From DATBMA01 sp036555105 (GTDB lineage: Bacteria > Actinomycetota > Acidimicrobiia > Spongiisociales > ZC4RG35), in the NCBI GenBank assembly GCA_036555105.1, contig DATBMA010000023.1, forward strand, positions 15,673 to 79,672: a stretch of DNA of 64,000 nucleotides, in the 5' to 3' direction. The notes beneath the pieces were generated by a model that worked only from the letters and a program-made list of their open reading frames with translations, was not told the DNA's origin and made no database searches. This document shows positions 18,015 to 29,346 of this stretch, piece after piece; position 1 is the first letter of the stretch, and each line of letters starts with the position of its first letter. Made by a program: the position numbers and the translations under genes.

Positions 18015-19220
18015 ATGAGCTTCCGCGCCCCCAAGGGCACCGACGATGTCTTGCCGCCTGCCTCCCTCGTGTGGCGGGAGCTTCTCGCTGCCTGGGAGGA
18101 CCACGCTTCCCGCTTCGGCTATCCGCCTGCCTTCACCCCGATCTTCGAAGCGACAGACCTGTTCGAGCGAGGCACCGGGGACGCCACCGATGTCGTCCAG
18201 AAGCAGATGTACACCTTCCAGGACCGAGGCAACCGCTCGCTGACCCTCCGCCCGGAGGGGACCCCGGGGGTGATGCGCGCCTACTTGGCCAGCGGAGGGC
18301 GGGGCATCACCAAGGTCTCCTACTCGGGCCCGATGTTCCGATATGAGCAGCCCCAGGCCGGGCGGCGCCGCCAGTTCTGGCAGCTCGGGGTCGAATACCT
18401 CGGCACCCCCTCACCCGTAGCCGACGTCGAGGTGATCGAGCTCGGATTCGCCTATCTGGTGGCAGTCGGCCCCACTCCCGAGGTCAGGATCAACTCGCTG
18501 GGAGATCAGGTGTGCCGACCCGCCTACCTGGATATGTTGCGTGCCTTTCTCAACGAGCGGCGCGAGCGGCTCTGCGAGGACAGCCTGGCCCGGATCGAGA
18601 CCAACCCGCTCCGGGTACTCGATTGCAAGGTCTGTGGCCCGGAACTGCTGGACGCGCCGGCGATGGTCGACCACCTGTGCGATGAGTGCGGCGCCCACCA
18701 TCGAGCGGTCCTCCACGGCCTCGAAGCACTTGGCATCGCCTTTGTGAGCGATCACCGCCTCGTGCGGGGGCTCGACTACTACACCCGGACCGCCTTCGAA
18801 TACATTGCCACCGGCCTCGATGCCGCCCAAAACGCGGTGGGAGGCGGCGGCCGCTACGACGGCTTGGCAGAGGCCCTGGGAGGCCCACCGGTGGCCGGAG
18901 TCGGGTTTGCCCTTGGGCTCGATCGGATCATCCTCGCCTCGGGCCGGACCCCCGGAGCCACGGTCGGGATCTTCTTGGTTGGCGACGGAGTGAGAGTCGG
19001 TGAACTGATGGGACTGGCCTCGGAGCTGAGAGGGGCGGGGGCGACGGTCGATTTCGATCCGGACGAGCGGTCGATCAAAGCCCAATTCCGGGCAGCGGGG
19101 CGATCTGGGGCATCGATGATCCTGGTGTTGCGCCCGGAAGGGATCGAAGTGAGGCGTGCGGGGACATCGACCAACCTGAGCCGCGAGGAGGTCGTGTCCA
19201 TGGTCAAGGAGGGTCGGTGA
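18015..19220 (+). CDS. hisS: histidyl-tRNA synthetase
   Basis: A 401-residue class II synthetase charging tRNA-His. Visible are the N-terminal FRAPKGTDDVLP, motif 2 with RPEGTPGVMRAYL and MFRYEQPQAGRRRQFWQ, and the histidine-specific block RGLDYYTRTAFEYIATG. A C-terminal anticodon-binding domain is present. Its stop overlaps the aspS GTG, so the two synthetases are coupled as in other actinobacteria. Confidence 0.96.
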   Translation: MSFRAPKGTDDVLPPASLVWRELLAAWEDHASRFGYPPAFTPIFEATDLFERGTGDATDVVQKQMYTFQDRGNRSLTLRPEGTPGVMRAYLASGGRGITKVSYSGPMFRYEQPQAGRRRQFWQLGVEYLGTPSPVADVEVIELGFAYLVAVGPTPEVRINSLGDQVCRPAYLDMLRAFLNERRERLCEDSLARIETNPLRVLDCKVCGPELLDAPAMVDHLCDECGAHHRAVLHGLEALGIAFVSDHRLVRGLDYYTRTAFEYIATGLDAAQNAVGGGGRYDGLAEALGGPPVAGVGFALGLDRIILASGRTPGATVGIFLVGDGVRVGELMGLASELRGAGATVDFDPDERSIKAQFRAAGRSGASMILVLRPEGIEVRRAGTSTNLSREEVVSMVKEGR

Positions 19221-20950
19221 GAAGCATCGGGGCGGGCGCATTGGGGCTCGACCAAGTCGGGAACGGCGTGACGCTGGCGGGCTGGGTGGATCGACGCCGC
19301 GACCACGGCGGGGTGACCTTCATCGATCTGCGCGACCACAGTGGGATCGTCCAGGTCGTGTTCGATCCTGAGTCGATCCCCGATGTGACCGAGCTCCGCA
19401 TGGAGTACTGCATCTCCGTCTCCGGATCTGTTCGCCCGCGCCCACCTGGCACCGAGAACCCCGATCTGGCGACCGGGGCCGTAGAGGTGGCAGCCGGGTC
19501 CCTCGAGATCCTCAGCACGTCCGAAGCGTTGCCCTTCATGATCGATGATCGGACGGAAGTCGAGGAGCTGACCCGGCTCGAGTACCGATACCTCGACCTG
19601 AGGAGGCCGCGTATGGCCGCCAACCTCAAGGCCCGCAGCCGGGTGGTTGCGGCGATCCGCCAGACCTTCGACCGGGCCGGATTCCTAGAGGTGGAGACTC
19701 CCGCCTTGGTGAGGTCGACCCCGGAGGGGGCTCGGGACATGCTGGTGCCGAGCAGGCTGCAGATCGGGAGCTTCTACGCCCTTCCCCAGTCGCCCCAGCT
19801 CTTCAAGCAGCTGCTGATGGTCTCGGGTGTCGACCGCTACTTCCAGATCGCCCGCTGCTACCGGGACGAGGACTTTCGCTCCGACCGCCAGCTCGAGTTC
19901 ACTCAGCTCGACATGGAGGGGGCCTTTTGGGCCGAGGACGACGTGCAGGGGGCGATCGAGGAGTGCCTGGTGGCGGCGGTGGCCGCGGTCCGCGGAGTCG
20001 AGCCCCCGCGGCCATTCCGACGGATGACATGGCATCAGGCGATGGATCGCTACGGCTCGGACAAACCCGATCTCCGCTTCGGAATGGAGATCATGGACCT
20101 GTCCGAGGTCTTCAGCGGCACGGGGTTCCGTGCCTTTGCCAACGCGCTGGAGGCCGGAGGGCACGTGCGCGGGATCAACGCCGGTCCCGGAGACTTGAGC
20201 CGGGCCAAAGCCGACACGTTGACCGAGATCGCCAAGCGGGCAGGGGGCCGCGGGTTGGTCTGGCTGGTGACGGAGCAAGACGGGTCGATTCGATCTCCGA
20301 TCTCGAAGTTCCTCACCGAGGACGAAGCTGCCGCTCTCATCTCCGCTATGGCGGCAGTCCCCGGCGACCGCCTCCTGCTCGTCGCCGATTCGTGGAAGGT
20401 GGCGGTGGAGGCGCTTGGCGCATTGAGGCTCGAGCTAGGGCGCCCCCAAGGCCATCAAGACCTCGAGTTCCTGTGGGTGACTGACTTCCCGATGTTCGAG
20501 CCTTCGGCCGGCGGGATCACCTTCCTCCACCATCCCTTCACCGCCCCCCAGGATGTGATGGTCATGGAGGAGCGTCCACTGGAGGCTCTGGCCCGGGCAT
20601 ACGACGTCGTGGTCAACGGGGTGGAGCTCGGCTCCGGGAGCATCAGGATCCACGACCCCAACATCCAGGAGCGGGTCTTCGAGATCCTCGGAATCTCCAA
20701 GGCGGAGGCTGAGTCCCGCTTCGGATGGTTCTTGCGCGCCCTTCGGTTCGGTCCGCCCCCGCACGGGGGATTCGCGTTCGGAATCGATCGCCTGGTCATG
20801 GTTCTGCAGGAGGAGAATTCGATCCGTGAGGTGATCGCGTTCCCCAAGACCCAATCGGGCAGCGATCCGATGACCGAGAGCCCCTCCGTCGTGGACCCGG
20901 CCCAGCTGGCGGAGCTCGGGATCAAACTGAGCACTCCTCGCCAGGAGTGA
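19217..20950 (+). CDS. aspS: aspartyl-tRNA synthetase
   Basis: A 577-residue class IIb synthetase. An N-terminal OB anticodon domain (VTLAGWVDRRRDHGGVTFIDLRD) is followed by the catalytic core with FLEVETPALVRSTPEGARD and PQSPQLFKQLLM, the bacterial GAD insertion, and the motif 3 segment FAFGIDRLVM. Whether it also charges tRNA-Asn cannot be told here. GTG start overlapping hisS; its stop overlaps rarA. Confidence 0.96.
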   Translation: MRSIGAGALGLDQVGNGVTLAGWVDRRRDHGGVTFIDLRDHSGIVQVVFDPESIPDVTELRMEYCISVSGSVRPRPPGTENPDLATGAVEVAAGSLEILSTSEALPFMIDDRTEVEELTRLEYRYLDLRRPRMAANLKARSRVVAAIRQTFDRAGFLEVETPALVRSTPEGARDMLVPSRLQIGSFYALPQSPQLFKQLLMVSGVDRYFQIARCYRDEDFRSDRQLEFTQLDMEGAFWAEDDVQGAIEECLVAAVAAVRGVEPPRPFRRMTWHQAMDRYGSDKPDLRFGMEIMDLSEVFSGTGFRAFANALEAGGHVRGINAGPGDLSRAKADTLTEIAKRAGGRGLVWLVTEQDGSIRSPISKFLTEDEAAALISAMAAVPGDRLLLVADSWKVAVEALGALRLELGRPQGHQDLEFLWVTDFPMFEPSAGGITFLHHPFTAPQDVMVMEERPLEALARAYDVVVNGVELGSGSIRIHDPNIQERVFEILGISKAEAESRFGWFLRALRFGPPPHGGFAFGIDRLVMVLQEENSIREVIAFPKTQSGSDPMTESPSVVDPAQLAELGIKLSTPRQE

Positions 20951-22269
20951 CTGTGGACCTGTTCGAAGCCAGGGGAGCAGCCCAACTTGGCAGGGTGGCG
21001 CCGTTGGCAACCCGCATGAGGCCAGCCACCCTGGACGAGGTGGTCGGCCAGCCCAACCTGCTCGGCCCGAGAGCATCGTTTCGCCGGCTGGTCGAAGCGG
21101 GGCGCCCGATCTCGATGGTGGTATGGGGTCCTCCCGGCACCGGCAAGACCACCCTGGCGAGGCTGGTGGCCATCAATGCCGACGCGGTGTTCGTCCAACT
21201 CTCGGCCACCTCGGCCGGTGTCAAGGAGGTGAGGGAGGTACTGGCGGCCGCTCGCCAGCGCTTGGAGATGGAAGAGAAGCGGACGGTCCTCTTCCTCGAC
21301 GAGATCCACCGCTTCACCAAGAGCCAGCAGGACTCGCTGCTTCCCGGCGTCGAGGAAGGCACCGTGATCTTGGTGGGAGCCACCACCGAGAATCCCTACT
21401 TCGAGGTGAACTCGCCTCTCATCAGCCGCTCGTCGGTCTTCCACCTGAAGCCCCTTTCCCCAGGAGACCTGGGTGTCCTCGTCGAGCGGGCTCTGCAGGA
21501 CGAGGAACGCGGCCTCGGTGAGATGGGTCTCTCCCTCAGCCCGGACGCGCAGGAATTGCTCTACAACGGAGTCGGGGGCGACGCCAGGAGAGCGCTCAAC
21601 TCGCTCGAGGTCGCTGCCCACCTTGCCCAAGGGGCCGGCCGGACCGAGATTGGCGAAGCCGACATCACCGAGGCCCTCCAAGGCCGCATTATCCGCTACG
21701 ACAAGGCCGGCGACCAGCACTACGACGTCATCTCCGCCTTCATAAAGAGCATGCGAGGCTCCGACCCCGACGCCGCCGTGTTCTGGCTCCACCTGATGCT
21801 GGAGGGGGGCGAGGACCCTGAGTTCATCGCCAGGCGAATGGTGGTGTTTGCCTCAGAAGATGTCGGTCTGGCCGATCCGACCGCCTTGCCGGTGGCGGTG
21901 GCGGCTGCCCAGGCCCTCGCATTGGTGGGCTTGCCCGAGGCTTCGTACAACCTGACCCAGGCGTGCCTACATCTCTCGACCGCCCCCAAGTCGAACTCGG
22001 TGGCGACCACGATGGCGGCCGCCTCGGCAGCGGTTGCCGAAGTCGATTCACCGATGGTCCCTGCCAACCTGCGGTCGAGCGGGGCCAGGGGCTACGTCTA
22101 CCCGCACGACCAACCAGGACACGTGGTGGGCCAGCGCTACTGGCCGGAGGGCTCCGAGCCACGCACGTTGTACGTCCCTTCGAGCCAGGCGGCGGAGCAG
22201 GAGGTGGGCGCTCGGCTGGAAGAGATCGACGACAAGATGGGGAAGCCGGCGCGTCCGCGCCGCGATTGA
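20947..22269 (+). CDS. rarA: replication-associated recombination protein RarA (MgsA)
   Basis: A 440-residue AAA+ ATPase related to clamp loaders, acting at stalled replication forks. It has RPATLDEVVGQPNLLG at the start, Walker A GPPGTGKT, Walker B DEIHRF, GATTENPYFEVNSPLISRS as sensor region, and the C-terminal MGS1 tetramerisation domain (GARGYVYPHDQPGH). GTG start within the aspS stop. Confidence 0.94.
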   Translation: MTVDLFEARGAAQLGRVAPLATRMRPATLDEVVGQPNLLGPRASFRRLVEAGRPISMVVWGPPGTGKTTLARLVAINADAVFVQLSATSAGVKEVREVLAAARQRLEMEEKRTVLFLDEIHRFTKSQQDSLLPGVEEGTVILVGATTENPYFEVNSPLISRSSVFHLKPLSPGDLGVLVERALQDEERGLGEMGLSLSPDAQELLYNGVGGDARRALNSLEVAAHLAQGAGRTEIGEADITEALQGRIIRYDKAGDQHYDVISAFIKSMRGSDPDAAVFWLHLMLEGGEDPEFIARRMVVFASEDVGLADPTALPVAVAAAQALALVGLPEASYNLTQACLHLSTAPKSNSVATTMAAASAAVAEVDSPMVPANLRSSGARGYVYPHDQPGHVVGQRYWPEGSEPRTLYVPSSQAAEQEVGARLEEIDDKMGKPARPRRD

Positions 22270-22284
22270 GGGCAGAATCGGACC

Positions 22285-22458
22285 GTGCTGAAGAGGCTCT
22301 GGTGGTTCGCAGTCGGGCTGTTGGCCGGTGGCTGGGTAACCGCCCGCGCTCTGCGCAGGCGCCCGGCACCAGATGAGTTGAAGCGGGCTGCCGCCACGAG
22401 CGGGGCCGACCTCCTCAAGTGGACGGCCAAGGCGGTGCGACCGCCCACCCGGGCCTGA
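22285..22458 (+). CDS. 57-residue membrane protein (resembles DUF6167 proteins next to alaS)
   Basis: A short gene between rarA and alaS: GTG start, 57 residues, TGA stop. The N-terminus MLKRLWWFAVGLLAGGW is one hydrophobic helix, followed by a strongly basic stretch (RALRRRPAP) and an amphipathic tail. By position and layout it resembles the tiny DUF6167-type membrane proteins encoded just before alaS in Streptomyces; that match is from memory and unverified. Function unknown. The 15-nt gap to rarA and 28-nt gap to alaS support a real gene. Confidence 0.6.
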   Translation: MLKRLWWFAVGLLAGGWVTARALRRRPAPDELKRAAATSGADLLKWTAKAVRPPTRA

Positions 22459-22471
22459 AACAGGCGGCCGG

Positions 22472-22477
22472 TATCCT
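22472..22477 (+). promoter_or_regulatory. -10 box of a probable leaderless alaS promoter
   Basis: TATCCT with a 9-nt gap to the alaS ATG; no Shine-Dalgarno. No T-box elements precede it. Confidence 0.45.
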
Positions 22478-22486
22478 CCTGCTCTG

Positions 22487-25114
<2,628 letters not shown>

Positions 25115-25124
25115 GCGGGGTCTT

Positions 25125-25529
25125 ATGAGTCGCATCCTCGGAGTCGATCTGGGAGAGACTCGGGTTGGATTGGCGGTCTCCGATCCGGACGGAGTGATTG
25201 CCCTGCCGTTGGAAGTGGTCGAGAGAGGTGGGGCCGTCGGCCGGATCCTCGAGCTGGCGGCGGACCTGGACCTGAGCGAGGTGGTGATCGGACTCCCGGT
25301 GTCCCTCTCCGGCGAAGAGGGAAGGAGCGCGATCCGCAGTCGTGAGTTCGGGGCGGAGGTGGCAGCCGCCAGCGGCCTCCCGGTCCATCTCGTGGACGAG
25401 CGGTTCACAACCCGGATCGCCGATTCGGCACTAAAGGAACAGGGGAAGTCGGCGCGGGCGAGGCGTGGCTCCATCGATAGGGCGGCGGCCACCGTTATCC
25501 TCCAATCGTTCCTCGACCGCGCTCGATGA
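25125..25529 (+). CDS. ruvX: RuvX/YqgF family Holliday junction resolvase-like nuclease
   Basis: A 134-residue RNase H-fold protein. GVDLGETRVGLAVSD (first catalytic Asp at D8), GLPVSLSGEEG and VDERFTT are all family blocks. YqgF proteins act in 16S rRNA 5'-end maturation and possibly DNA metabolism. ATG 10 nt after alaS; its stop overlaps mltG. Confidence 0.92.
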   Translation: MSRILGVDLGETRVGLAVSDPDGVIALPLEVVERGGAVGRILELAADLDLSEVVIGLPVSLSGEEGRSAIRSREFGAEVAAASGLPVHLVDERFTTRIADSALKEQGKSARARRGSIDRAAATVILQSFLDRAR

Positions 25530-26608
25530 CACTCACCCCTTCCACTACCCGTGTTCCGCGCTGGCTGCGCGTTCTGGCGGCGGTCGCAGTGACCGCCATC
25601 GTCGTCGTGGTCGGAGCCACCACCCTGGGCAGGATGGTGGCCGACCGGGTGGGCAGCGGTGGCGGTGGCACCAACGTGACGGTGCTGCCCGGACAAGAAG
25701 TCGACGTGAGCATCCCGCCAGGCTCCAGCGCCCAGGAGATCGCGGCGATCCTCGCCGCGCAGGGGGTGGTTTCGTCTTCGACGGAGTTCGAGCTCGCAGT
25801 CCGAGCCTCAGGCACCGCCTCTCAGCTGAAGGCCGGCACCTACACACTGCTCACCGGCATGCAACCCGGCGAAGTGGTGACCCTGCTGGTCAGGGGTCCC
25901 GTCGCCGAGACGTATCGCATCACTGTCCGCGAGGGGCTCCGAGTGTCGGAGATGCTCGATGTCCTCTCCGAGGCTTCGGGCATCCCGGTCGCTGAACTCG
26001 AGGACGCACTCACCAATGGCACCGTCACGACGTCACTCCGCCAGATGCCGGCCACACCGGCGGTGGCCGATTGGGAAGGGCTCCTCTTCCCAGACACCTA
26101 CGAGTTCCTGCGCACGGCCACCGCCACCCAGATCTTGCAGAGGCTGGCCGAGACCATGGAGTCGAGAGTCGCCGCCATCGACTGGGCCCGCTTCCAGCAG
26201 GCCGGCTTCAACAAGTATCAGGGCATAGTCATCGCCTCGATGATCGAGTCGGAGGTGAGGGTGCCATCGGAGCGCCCCCTGGTCTCGAGCGTCATCCGAA
26301 ACCGCCTTGACCAGGAGATGCCGCTCCAAATCGACGCCACCGTCCTCTATGCACTGGGGACACGGGACATCGCGGAGTTCGACAGCGACTTCGACTCGCC
26401 CTTCAACACCTACAAAGTCGCCGGCTTGCCACCGGCGCCTATCTCCGCCCCCGGCCGGGCCTCCCTCGAAGCCGCGGCATCGCCGGCGGCGAGCGATTAC
26501 CTCTTCTACGTCCTGTCGGCCGCCGATGGGAGCCACACCTTCACCACCAACTACGCCGACCATCAGCAGGCCGTCGCCCAAGCCAAGGCCGACGGAATCA
26601 TCCCCTGA
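25526..26608 (+). CDS. mltG: endolytic murein transglycosylase
   Basis: A 360-residue protein with a single N-terminal membrane anchor (residues about 16-34), an extracytoplasmic LysM-like part, then the YceG catalytic domain. The active-site Glu is in IASMIESEVRVPSERPLV (about residue 240), followed by RLDQEMPLQIDATVLYALG. MltG cuts nascent glycan strands and so limits their length. ATG overlaps ruvX. The stop TGA overlaps the likely CTG start of aroE. Confidence 0.94.
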   Translation: MTLTPSTTRVPRWLRVLAAVAVTAIVVVVGATTLGRMVADRVGSGGGGTNVTVLPGQEVDVSIPPGSSAQEIAAILAAQGVVSSSTEFELAVRASGTASQLKAGTYTLLTGMQPGEVVTLLVRGPVAETYRITVREGLRVSEMLDVLSEASGIPVAELEDALTNGTVTTSLRQMPATPAVADWEGLLFPDTYEFLRTATATQILQRLAETMESRVAAIDWARFQQAGFNKYQGIVIASMIESEVRVPSERPLVSSVIRNRLDQEMPLQIDATVLYALGTRDIAEFDSDFDSPFNTYKVAGLPPAPISAPGRASLEAAASPAASDYLFYVLSAADGSHTFTTNYADHQQAVAQAKADGIIP

Positions 26609-27390
26609 CCATCCGGCTGCTCCTGGTCGGCGATCCGGTAGATCACTCCCTCTCGCCGATCATCCATCGGGCTGCGATGGAGCTCACCGGGCTGGATGGG
26701 GAGTACACCAAGCAGCGGGCCGACGCCGAAGTGCTGGGGCAGGCAATCAGCCGGCTGCGGGCGGGAGAGCTCGATGGCATCAACGTGACGATGCCGCTCA
26801 AGCGGGCCGCCGCCGGGTTGTGTGACCGGCTCGACCCCCAAGCTCAGCGCACCGGCTCGGTCAACACCATCGTGCGAGTAGGAGATCGGGCGATCGGGCA
26901 CGACACCGACGTGATCGCACTCAAGCTGGCGCTGGAGGAGATGCCCGAGACCGCTCCGCTGCTGATCCTCGGAGCGGGCGGTGCTGCATCGAGCGCGGCC
27001 GTGGCCGCTGGTAGTCGCCCCACCTACGTGGCCGGACGCCGCCCTGGCGCCCTGCAGGCACTGGCTGAGGCCGCCAATCAAGCGGCGGCCGAGGTGCCTT
27101 GGGGGGTGCCGGTGGTAGGGGCGGTTGTGGTCAACGCCACCCCATTGGGAATGGCGGGGGAGGCGCTTCCACCGGGGTTGTTGGCCGTGGCCGGCGGGCT
27201 GGTCGACCTCGTCTATGGGCCGAAGGTGACCCCGGCAGTGGAAATGGCCGCTGACCTGGGAATTCCCGCGGTGGACGGCCTGAGTCACCTGGTCAGGCAG
27301 GCGGCCGCCGGATTTCAGCTGTGGACCTCCCGGGCCGGGGTCGAGCAAGCCATGATGGAGGCCGCGAAAAGAACTCAAGAGGTTGGTTGA
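26605..27390 (+). CDS. aroE: shikimate dehydrogenase, with a likely CTG start
   Basis: About 261 residues; reduces 3-dehydroshikimate to shikimate with NADPH. The shikimate-binding SLSP is at residues 15-18, the catalytic Lys is in NVTMPLKRAAAG (about K66), and the nucleotide loop is GAGGAASSA. The first ATG in frame (26677) would delete SLSP, so it cannot be the start. For more than 260 nt upstream the frame contains no ATG, GTG or TTG. CTG at 26605 overlaps the mltG stop as CTGA, exactly matching the ATGA/GTGA junctions around it, and gives a normal family length. Confidence 0.88.
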   Translation: MTIRLLLVGDPVDHSLSPIIHRAAMELTGLDGEYTKQRADAEVLGQAISRLRAGELDGINVTMPLKRAAAGLCDRLDPQAQRTGSVNTIVRVGDRAIGHDTDVIALKLALEEMPETAPLLILGAGGAASSAAVAAGSRPTYVAGRRPGALQALAEAANQAAAEVPWGVPVVGAVVVNATPLGMAGEALPPGLLAVAGGLVDLVYGPKVTPAVEMAADLGIPAVDGLSHLVRQAAAGFQLWTSRAGVEQAMMEAAKRTQEVG

Positions 27391-27420
27391 AAGGGCCGAA
27401 GCTCATTTCGAACCTGGCAC

Positions 27421-27426
27421 AAGGAG
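27421..27426 (+). promoter_or_regulatory. ribosome binding site fixing the DUF4388 gene start
   Basis: AAGGAG with 7-nt spacing to the ATG at 27434. It argues against the upstream in-frame TTG at 27383, which lies inside aroE. Confidence 0.7.
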
Positions 27427-27433
27427 CTTGCCC

Positions 27434-28525
27434 ATGTCCCTGACCGGGCATCTTGATGTTTTTGCTCTCGAGGAGGTGCTTCGCCTCCTGGCGCGTTCGT
27501 ACAAGACCGGCTGCCTGCGGGTGGACGCCGGCGAGGTGCACGGACGCGTCTACCTGTCCTCCGGGACGATCTCGTTCATCACAGCTGGAACAGACGACGA
27601 TCTGAGGCGCCAACTGCTTCGCGCGGGCGTGGCGGACGACGAGAGCCTCCGGGCAATGGAGCGGGGCTCGAGCTGGAGTGATCCCAGCACGACCCGCAGC
27701 CAGGGGCTCAGCAACTTCGTCAGGGAAGAAGTCGTCGAGAGCCTCTACCGGATCCGCCGCCCCGGACGCGGCCAATTCGTCTTCAATGCCGACGTCGCGC
27801 CCCGCTACCCGATAGGGCAGAGCTTCGACGTGGAGATGACGATCGCGGACGCCGACCGTCGGGCTGCCGACTGGGCAGACATCGAGGCAATCCTGCCTTC
27901 GGTGGAGCTTCCGATTCGCATCGTGACTGATGTCGAGGGCGACATCACCGTCTCCCCCTTCGCCTGGAAGCTGATCTCCGCCATGGGCGGCATCGCCACC
28001 CCGGCCGGGCTCGCCGACGGCATGGGCCTCAGCCGATTCGTAGTGGCACGCGAGGTTGCCGATCTGATGCACCGCTCGCTGCTCGAACCTGCCGTGCAGA
28101 CGGCCGAGCATGAGCATGAACCTGAGCGGGAGCCCGAGGCCGAGGCCGAGCCTTACTCTTACGAGACCTTCGCCCCGGCAGCCACCGCGGACACGGCCTT
28201 GCAGGAGACCTACGGCGACGAGCCGATCGCGGACACCGCACCGGCCTTCGAGGAGTCAAACCAGGCCGAGGAGACCCAGGCCCCGGCGGCAGGTGTCGAC
28301 GGTGGTTGGTGGGTCGAGCCGGACCGCCCAAGTGGTCAGGCGGCCGACGAGAGCGCACCCGAAGGCCAGGGCGAGGGCACCCCGCTGGCCGATGGCTTCC
28401 TCGAGAGGGTCTTCGCCCAGCTCGAGGAGACCGACGCCGAAGGCACCGCCGAGCAGCCCAGCATCGGACACGGGTTCCTCAAGCGGCGCCGGATGAGCTC
28501 GCTCACTCCAGAAGACCTCACCTGA
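27434..28525 (+). CDS. DUF4388 domain protein, function unknown
   Basis: A 363-residue soluble protein. Residues 1 to about 100 match the DUF4388 (PATAN-like) domain: MSLTGHLDVFALEEVLRLLA, then TGCLRVDAGEVHGRVYLSSG. These domains occur in response-regulator-type proteins linked to gliding and type IV pilus behaviour in other phyla. A helical middle region follows (about 100-220), then a long acidic low-complexity part rich in Glu, Pro and Ala, and a short C-terminal segment with FLERVFAQLEE. No signal peptide or membrane segment. It sits between aroE and the prepilin peptidase, where other actinobacteria have no such gene as far as I recall. Confidence 0.75.
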   Translation: MSLTGHLDVFALEEVLRLLARSYKTGCLRVDAGEVHGRVYLSSGTISFITAGTDDDLRRQLLRAGVADDESLRAMERGSSWSDPSTTRSQGLSNFVREEVVESLYRIRRPGRGQFVFNADVAPRYPIGQSFDVEMTIADADRRAADWADIEAILPSVELPIRIVTDVEGDITVSPFAWKLISAMGGIATPAGLADGMGLSRFVVAREVADLMHRSLLEPAVQTAEHEHEPEREPEAEAEPYSYETFAPAATADTALQETYGDEPIADTAPAFEESNQAEETQAPAAGVDGGWWVEPDRPSGQAADESAPEGQGEGTPLADGFLERVFAQLEETDAEGTAEQPSIGHGFLKRRRMSSLTPEDLT

Positions 28526-28587
28526 CGCCCGCCGGGCCGGGCTCTCGATCCTTCAGCGAGGTCATTGGCCGCCGATAGGCGGACCGA

Positions 28588-28593
28588 TAAGGT
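28588..28593 (+). promoter_or_regulatory. -10 box before the prepilin peptidase gene
   Basis: TAAGGT with a 9-nt gap to the TTG start, in the 77-nt gap after the DUF4388 gene; no Shine-Dalgarno. Confidence 0.4.
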
Positions 28594-28602
28594 CGACGGC
28601 AG

Positions 28603-29328
28603 TTGCAGACGGCGCTTCTCACCATCGCCGGGCTCCTGCTCGGGCCCTGGTTGCACACGCTTGCAATCCAGGCCGGAGCCGACCTCCCATTTCGCCTCAA
28701 CGCTGCCCATTGCCGGGTCTGCGACCAGCCGGTGTCGACCTTCGACCTCCGCTGCTCCAGTTGCGGGCGCACCCGCTGGCGGGAGTGGCTGACCGGGCTG
28801 GTGGCGGCGGCAGGATTCGCCGCCATGAGCTGGCGGTTCGGCACCGATCCGGTGTTACCCGCCTATGTCTGGCTGGTTGGCACCGGGGTGGTGCTGATCC
28901 TCACGGACTTCGATCACTTTCGCATCCCCAACCGCATCCTCTATCCGGCCACCTTGGTGTCGGTCGTGCTGCTTGCCACCAGCGCCTTGCCCACCGGCCG
29001 TGCCCCTGACCTGCTGCGGGGAATGCTGGCCGGGCTCGCCTACGGCTTGTTCTATTTCCTCGTATTCCTCCTGGCGCGGGGGCGGGGGTTGGGCTTCGGG
29101 GACGTGAAGCTGGCCGTGATGCTGGGGCTTTACGCCGGATTCCAGTCGTGGCCGACGTTGGTCCTCGCCCTCTTCGCCACCGCCATCATCGGGGGGGCGG
29201 CAGCCATCATCCTGCTCGGACTGGGCCGGGGCCGAAAGGCCGAGCTGCCCTATGGACCGCCGCTCATCATGGGAACTTGGCTTGCGATCGTGCTGGGCCC
29301 GACGTTCCTCTCTTGGTACCTGGGCTGA
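28603..29328 (+). CDS. prepilin peptidase (A24 aspartyl protease)
   Basis: A 241-residue polytopic membrane protease. The catalytic aspartates are in TDFDHFRIPN (D102/D104) and in the GFGD motif (D167). A cytoplasmic zinc-type loop with CxxC pairs at 37/40 and 51/54 marks the bifunctional PilD/TadV-like class that cleaves and may N-methylate type IV prepilins. Seven to eight hydrophobic helices. TTG start behind a TAAGGT box. A prepilin peptidase before aroC is usual in actinobacteria; no pilin genes lie in this window. Confidence 0.9.
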   Translation: MQTALLTIAGLLLGPWLHTLAIQAGADLPFRLNAAHCRVCDQPVSTFDLRCSSCGRTRWREWLTGLVAAAGFAAMSWRFGTDPVLPAYVWLVGTGVVLILTDFDHFRIPNRILYPATLVSVVLLATSALPTGRAPDLLRGMLAGLAYGLFYFLVFLLARGRGLGFGDVKLAVMLGLYAGFQSWPTLVLALFATAIIGGAAAIILLGLGRGRKAELPYGPPLIMGTWLAIVLGPTFLSWYLG

Positions 29329-29332
29329 GGCT

Positions 29333-29338
29333 TACCAT
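29333..29338 (+). promoter_or_regulatory. -10 box of a probable leaderless aroC promoter
   Basis: TACCAT 8 nt before the GTG at 29347 and 11 nt before the ATG at 29350; no Shine-Dalgarno. Confidence 0.45.
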
Positions 29339-29346
29339 CGCAGGCG

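Noticed and set aside
26677..27390. ATG at 26677 as the aroE start
   Set aside because: It would delete the nucleotide- and shikimate-proximal N-terminus including SLSP, giving a protein about 24 residues too short.
27383..27433. TTG at 27383 as the start of the DUF4388 gene
   Set aside because: The AAGGAG with 7-nt spacing and the domain start both point to the ATG at 27434.
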